Positions 4,646 through 6,428 of a stretch of 6,428 nt of DNA are shown here, piece by piece. The notes under the pieces are model-generated. The model had not been told where the DNA came from and did not search any database. It saw only the letters and a program-made list of their open reading frames with translations. The position numbers were made by a program, and so were the translations under genes. The DNA comes from Candidatus Iainarchaeum sp. (GTDB taxonomy: Archaea; B1Sed10-29): positions 1 to 6,428 of the forward strand of contig PULY01000027.1 of the NCBI GenBank assembly GCA_003551125.1, in the 5' to 3' direction. Numbering within the stretch: position 1 is the stretch's first letter; each line of letters starts with the position of its first letter.

Positions 4646-6304
4646 ATGTCAGTAGTAGAATTCAAGATAAATGAACTGGAAAAATTAATCGATAAAACAC
4701 TCTCTGATGAGTTACTGAAAGATAAAATTCCTATGATGGGTTGCGATATAGAATACTTGGATAAAGAGAAGGTACGCTATGAAATATTCCCGAATAGGCC
4801 TGATTTGCTCAGTCAAGAGGGGTTTGCCAGAGCTTTAAAATACTTCCTCGATTTAGATAAAGGACTAAAAAAATATGAAGTTAATGGAAAAGGAGTGAAA
4901 TTAAACAAAAAAAGAGTAAAGGCTAGGCCAAAGATAACAGCAGCAATAGTGAAAAATGTTGAAATCACTGAAGAAATTCTTAAATCTCTCATGCAACTAC
5001 AAGAAAAATTACATAAAACGATAGGGAGAAATAGAGAAAAAGTAGCAATAGGTATACATGATCTGGATAATGTCAATCCTCCATTTACATATAAACAGGT
5101 TAAACCTGGTAAATTCAAGTTTAATCCTCTTGGATGTGAAGAGGAATTAACTCTGAAAGAGATAAAAGAAAAACATGAAAAGGGAAAATATGCAAATATC
5201 TTAAAAGAACATGATAAATGGCCTGTTATAGTAGATTCAAATAATAAAACACTCAGTTTTCCTCCGGTAATAAACTCTCAAAATACAGAAGTAACTAAAG
5301 AAACAAGAAATTTATTCATAGATGTAACAGGTACGCATCAGGAGACTTTGGAAAAAACACTTAATATAATAGTTACTACTTTAGCGGAAAGAGGAGGAGA
5401 AATACATAAAGTAAAGATTAAGGGGGTTGGAGAAAGACCTAACTTAGAAATAGAAGAGATTGATGTGGATCTTGATTACGTTAATAAGATGCTCGGAGTT
5501 GACTTCACTGAACTACAGTTCGAAGAACATTTAAAAAGAATGGGTTACGGATTCAAAGAAAAAAGAAGCTTAGGCTACGATAGAGAAAACACTGTTTTAA
5601 TTCCTCCTTACAGAATAGATATAATGCACCCAATAGATATAGTTGAAGATATAGCGATAAAGCACGGTTACGATGAATTTAAACCAGAAATACCTGAAAT
5701 AGCTACAATTGGGAATTCAAATGAAATGAAAGAAAGAGAAAGTAAATTAAAAGAAATATTAATAGGTTTAGGCTATCAAGAAGTCAAGAACATGGTTTTA
5801 ACTAATACAAAAAATCAATTTGAAAAGATGAATAGGAAGAAGCCAGAGAATAAATTAATTGAGCTGAAAAATCCACTTGATAAGAAACATACAGTATGTA
5901 GAAGCAACATTATGTCTCAATTATTGAAAAATCTATCCAACAATCAACACGTCTCCTATCCTCAAAGAATATTTGAATTAGGGAAGTGTCTAGAGCTTGA
6001 GAAAACAAATAATAATCATTTTGAAGCGAAAACAAAAATTAAGTTATCATTAGCTAAATCGGACACTAAAGTAAATTATAATGAAGCTACATCTCTCCTT
6101 GAAAGTATAATGAGAAATCTGGATCAAGAATACAAATTAATTGAGACTGAAAATCCTTCATTCATAAAGGGAAGAAGAGCAAAGATAGTTAAAGGAAAGG
6201 ATGAAATAGGTTCAATTGGAGAAATTCACCCTAAGGTTCTTAATAATTGGAGAATAGAGAAACCAGTAATAGCTATGGAACTAGATTTGGATAAATTATT
6301 ATAG
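4646..6304 (+). CDS. pheT: Phenylalanyl-tRNA synthetase beta subunit, archaeal type
   Basis: Structural and editing subunit of the (alpha-beta)2 PheRS; its B3/B4 domain hydrolyses Tyr-tRNA-Phe. At 552 residues it matches archaeal and eukaryotic PheT, without the EMAP-like insertion and C-terminal FDX-ACB domain of bacterial forms. Seen: FPNRPDLLS at 48-56, B3/B4 region at about 90-250 including GIHDLDNVNPPF at 136-147, SFPPVINSQNTEV at 204-216 and LFIDVTGT at 223-230, B5 domain ending in IPPYRIDIMHPIDIVEDIA at 319-337, and a catalytic-like domain with LKNPLDKKHTVCRSN at 407-421, RIFELGK at 441-447 and IGSIGEIHPKVL at 521-532. An in-frame ATG at 4637 overlaps the pheS stop and would add MIK. 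I prefer 4646 because AAGGGA (4631-4636) is nine bases before it and because MSVVEF matches the usual start of the family. Confidence 0.96.
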   Translation: MSVVEFKINELEKLIDKTLSDELLKDKIPMMGCDIEYLDKEKVRYEIFPNRPDLLSQEGFARALKYFLDLDKGLKKYEVNGKGVKLNKKRVKARPKITAAIVKNVEITEEILKSLMQLQEKLHKTIGRNREKVAIGIHDLDNVNPPFTYKQVKPGKFKFNPLGCEEELTLKEIKEKHEKGKYANILKEHDKWPVIVDSNNKTLSFPPVINSQNTEVTKETRNLFIDVTGTHQETLEKTLNIIVTTLAERGGEIHKVKIKGVGERPNLEIEEIDVDLDYVNKMLGVDFTELQFEEHLKRMGYGFKEKRSLGYDRENTVLIPPYRIDIMHPIDIVEDIAIKHGYDEFKPEIPEIATIGNSNEMKERESKLKEILIGLGYQEVKNMVLTNTKNQFEKMNRKKPENKLIELKNPLDKKHTVCRSNIMSQLLKNLSNNQHVSYPQRIFELGKCLELEKTNNNHFEAKTKIKLSLAKSDTKVNYNEATSLLESIMRNLDQEYKLIETENPSFIKGRRAKIVKGKDEIGSIGEIHPKVLNNWRIEKPVIAMELDLDKLL

Positions 6305-6306
6305 TC

Positions 6307-6314
6307 TTTTTTTT
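6307..6314 (+). terminator. T-tract terminator after pheT
   Basis: Eight T begin two bases after the pheT stop and a second run of six T lies at 6321-6326. Together they should end the plus-strand transcript before it enters the convergent tRNA-Thr gene at 6331. Confidence 0.6.
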
Positions 6315-6330
6315 GGAATATTTTTTGTAA

Positions 6331-6428
6331 AGCCTTGGCCGGGATTTGAACCCGGGACCTTGTCCTTTCCGAAACCCTTGGTTTTGGGATGAAACCCTTT
6401 TCAAAAGGGTTCTACCATGGACACGCTC
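6331..6428 (-). tRNA. Intron-containing tRNA-Thr (GGU), 5' end missing
   Basis: The minus strand gives the 3' three-quarters of a tRNA; about 21 nt (acceptor 5' strand and start of the D arm) lie past the right edge. Seen: D-stem strand GAGC, G26, anticodon stem TGTCC/GGACA with five perfect pairs, variable loop AGGTC, T stem CCGGG/CCCGG with loop TTCAAAT, acceptor 3' strand CCAAGGC and T73. Removing a 46-nt insert at the 37/38 position leaves loop ATGGTAA, anticodon GGU for Thr. U73 fits archaeal tRNA-Thr, where that base is typical. No CCA is encoded. The missing 5' strand is predicted to be GCCTTGG. Confidence 0.88.
6367..6412 (-). other. 46-nt archaeal tRNA intron at position 37/38 with bulge-helix-bulge
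   Basis: The insert begins G-AACCC and ends TCGG-AA on the minus strand. AACCC pairs with the distal GGGTT; between that helix and the anticodon stem lie exactly seven bases on each side (ATGG+TAG and TCGG+AAA), giving two three-base bulges around a four-base central helix. Cutting after the second base of each bulge (TA/G and AA/A) yields the correct mature loop. The central helix is weak: G-U, G-C, U-G and an A-G mismatch. A second copy of GGGTTTC inside the intron can also pair with AACCC. Confidence 0.75.

Noticed and set aside
6367..6412. Two nested introns in tRNA-Thr
   Set aside because: Cutting at the near copy of GGGTT would leave extra bases in the anticodon loop; only the single 46-nt intron gives a normal mature tRNA.

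Overview
The window reads as chromosomal DNA from an AT-rich archaeon. Evidence: a phenylalanyl-tRNA synthetase pair of archaeal type (winged-helix N-terminus on PheS, PheT of about 550 residues without a C-terminal anticodon-binding domain), a tRNA-Thr interrupted by an intron with bulge-helix-bulge geometry at position 37/38, U73 on that tRNA, tRNA genes without encoded CCA, TATA-box promoters with short or absent leaders, and T-tract terminators. Proteins are rich in Lys, Glu and Ile. A compact, possibly DPANN-type genome is a guess from the short PheS and tight packing; I cannot assign a lineage.

Layout. Positions 1-413 (minus) hold the 5' part of a surface lipoprotein gene with DUF285/BspA-like repeats. 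It carries a perfect 45-bp in-frame tandem duplication, and its promoter and start codon lie in a perfect 50-bp tandem duplication (401-500). A minus-strand tRNA with CAU anticodon follows at 613-687. A divergent plus-strand block then starts at a leaderless-looking promoter with a three-box CATATG array: a small ArsR-type regulator with a CxxxC tail, cysteine desulfurase (iscS/nifS) and Fe-S scaffold (iscU), closed by a T-tract at 2703-2713. A new TATA box begins a second block: a divergent dCTP deaminase/dUTPase-fold protein, pheS and pheT, ending in T-tracts. The convergent minus-strand tRNA-Thr with a 46-nt intron runs off the right edge.

How the genes work together. IscS mobilises sulfur from cysteine and IscU receives it to build Fe-S clusters. 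The regulator in front is positioned to control its own operon and may sense cluster or metal status through its cysteines; this is the most interesting functional hypothesis here. PheS and PheT form the (alpha-beta)2 enzyme that charges tRNA-Phe. The Dcd-like protein upstream probably handles a nucleotide, but several positions conserved in the family are changed. Nothing here is a wholly new multi-gene system. The notable items are the cysteine-tailed regulator with its operator array, the fresh duplications at the lipoprotein gene, the altered Dcd-like active site and the competing folds of the tRNA intron.
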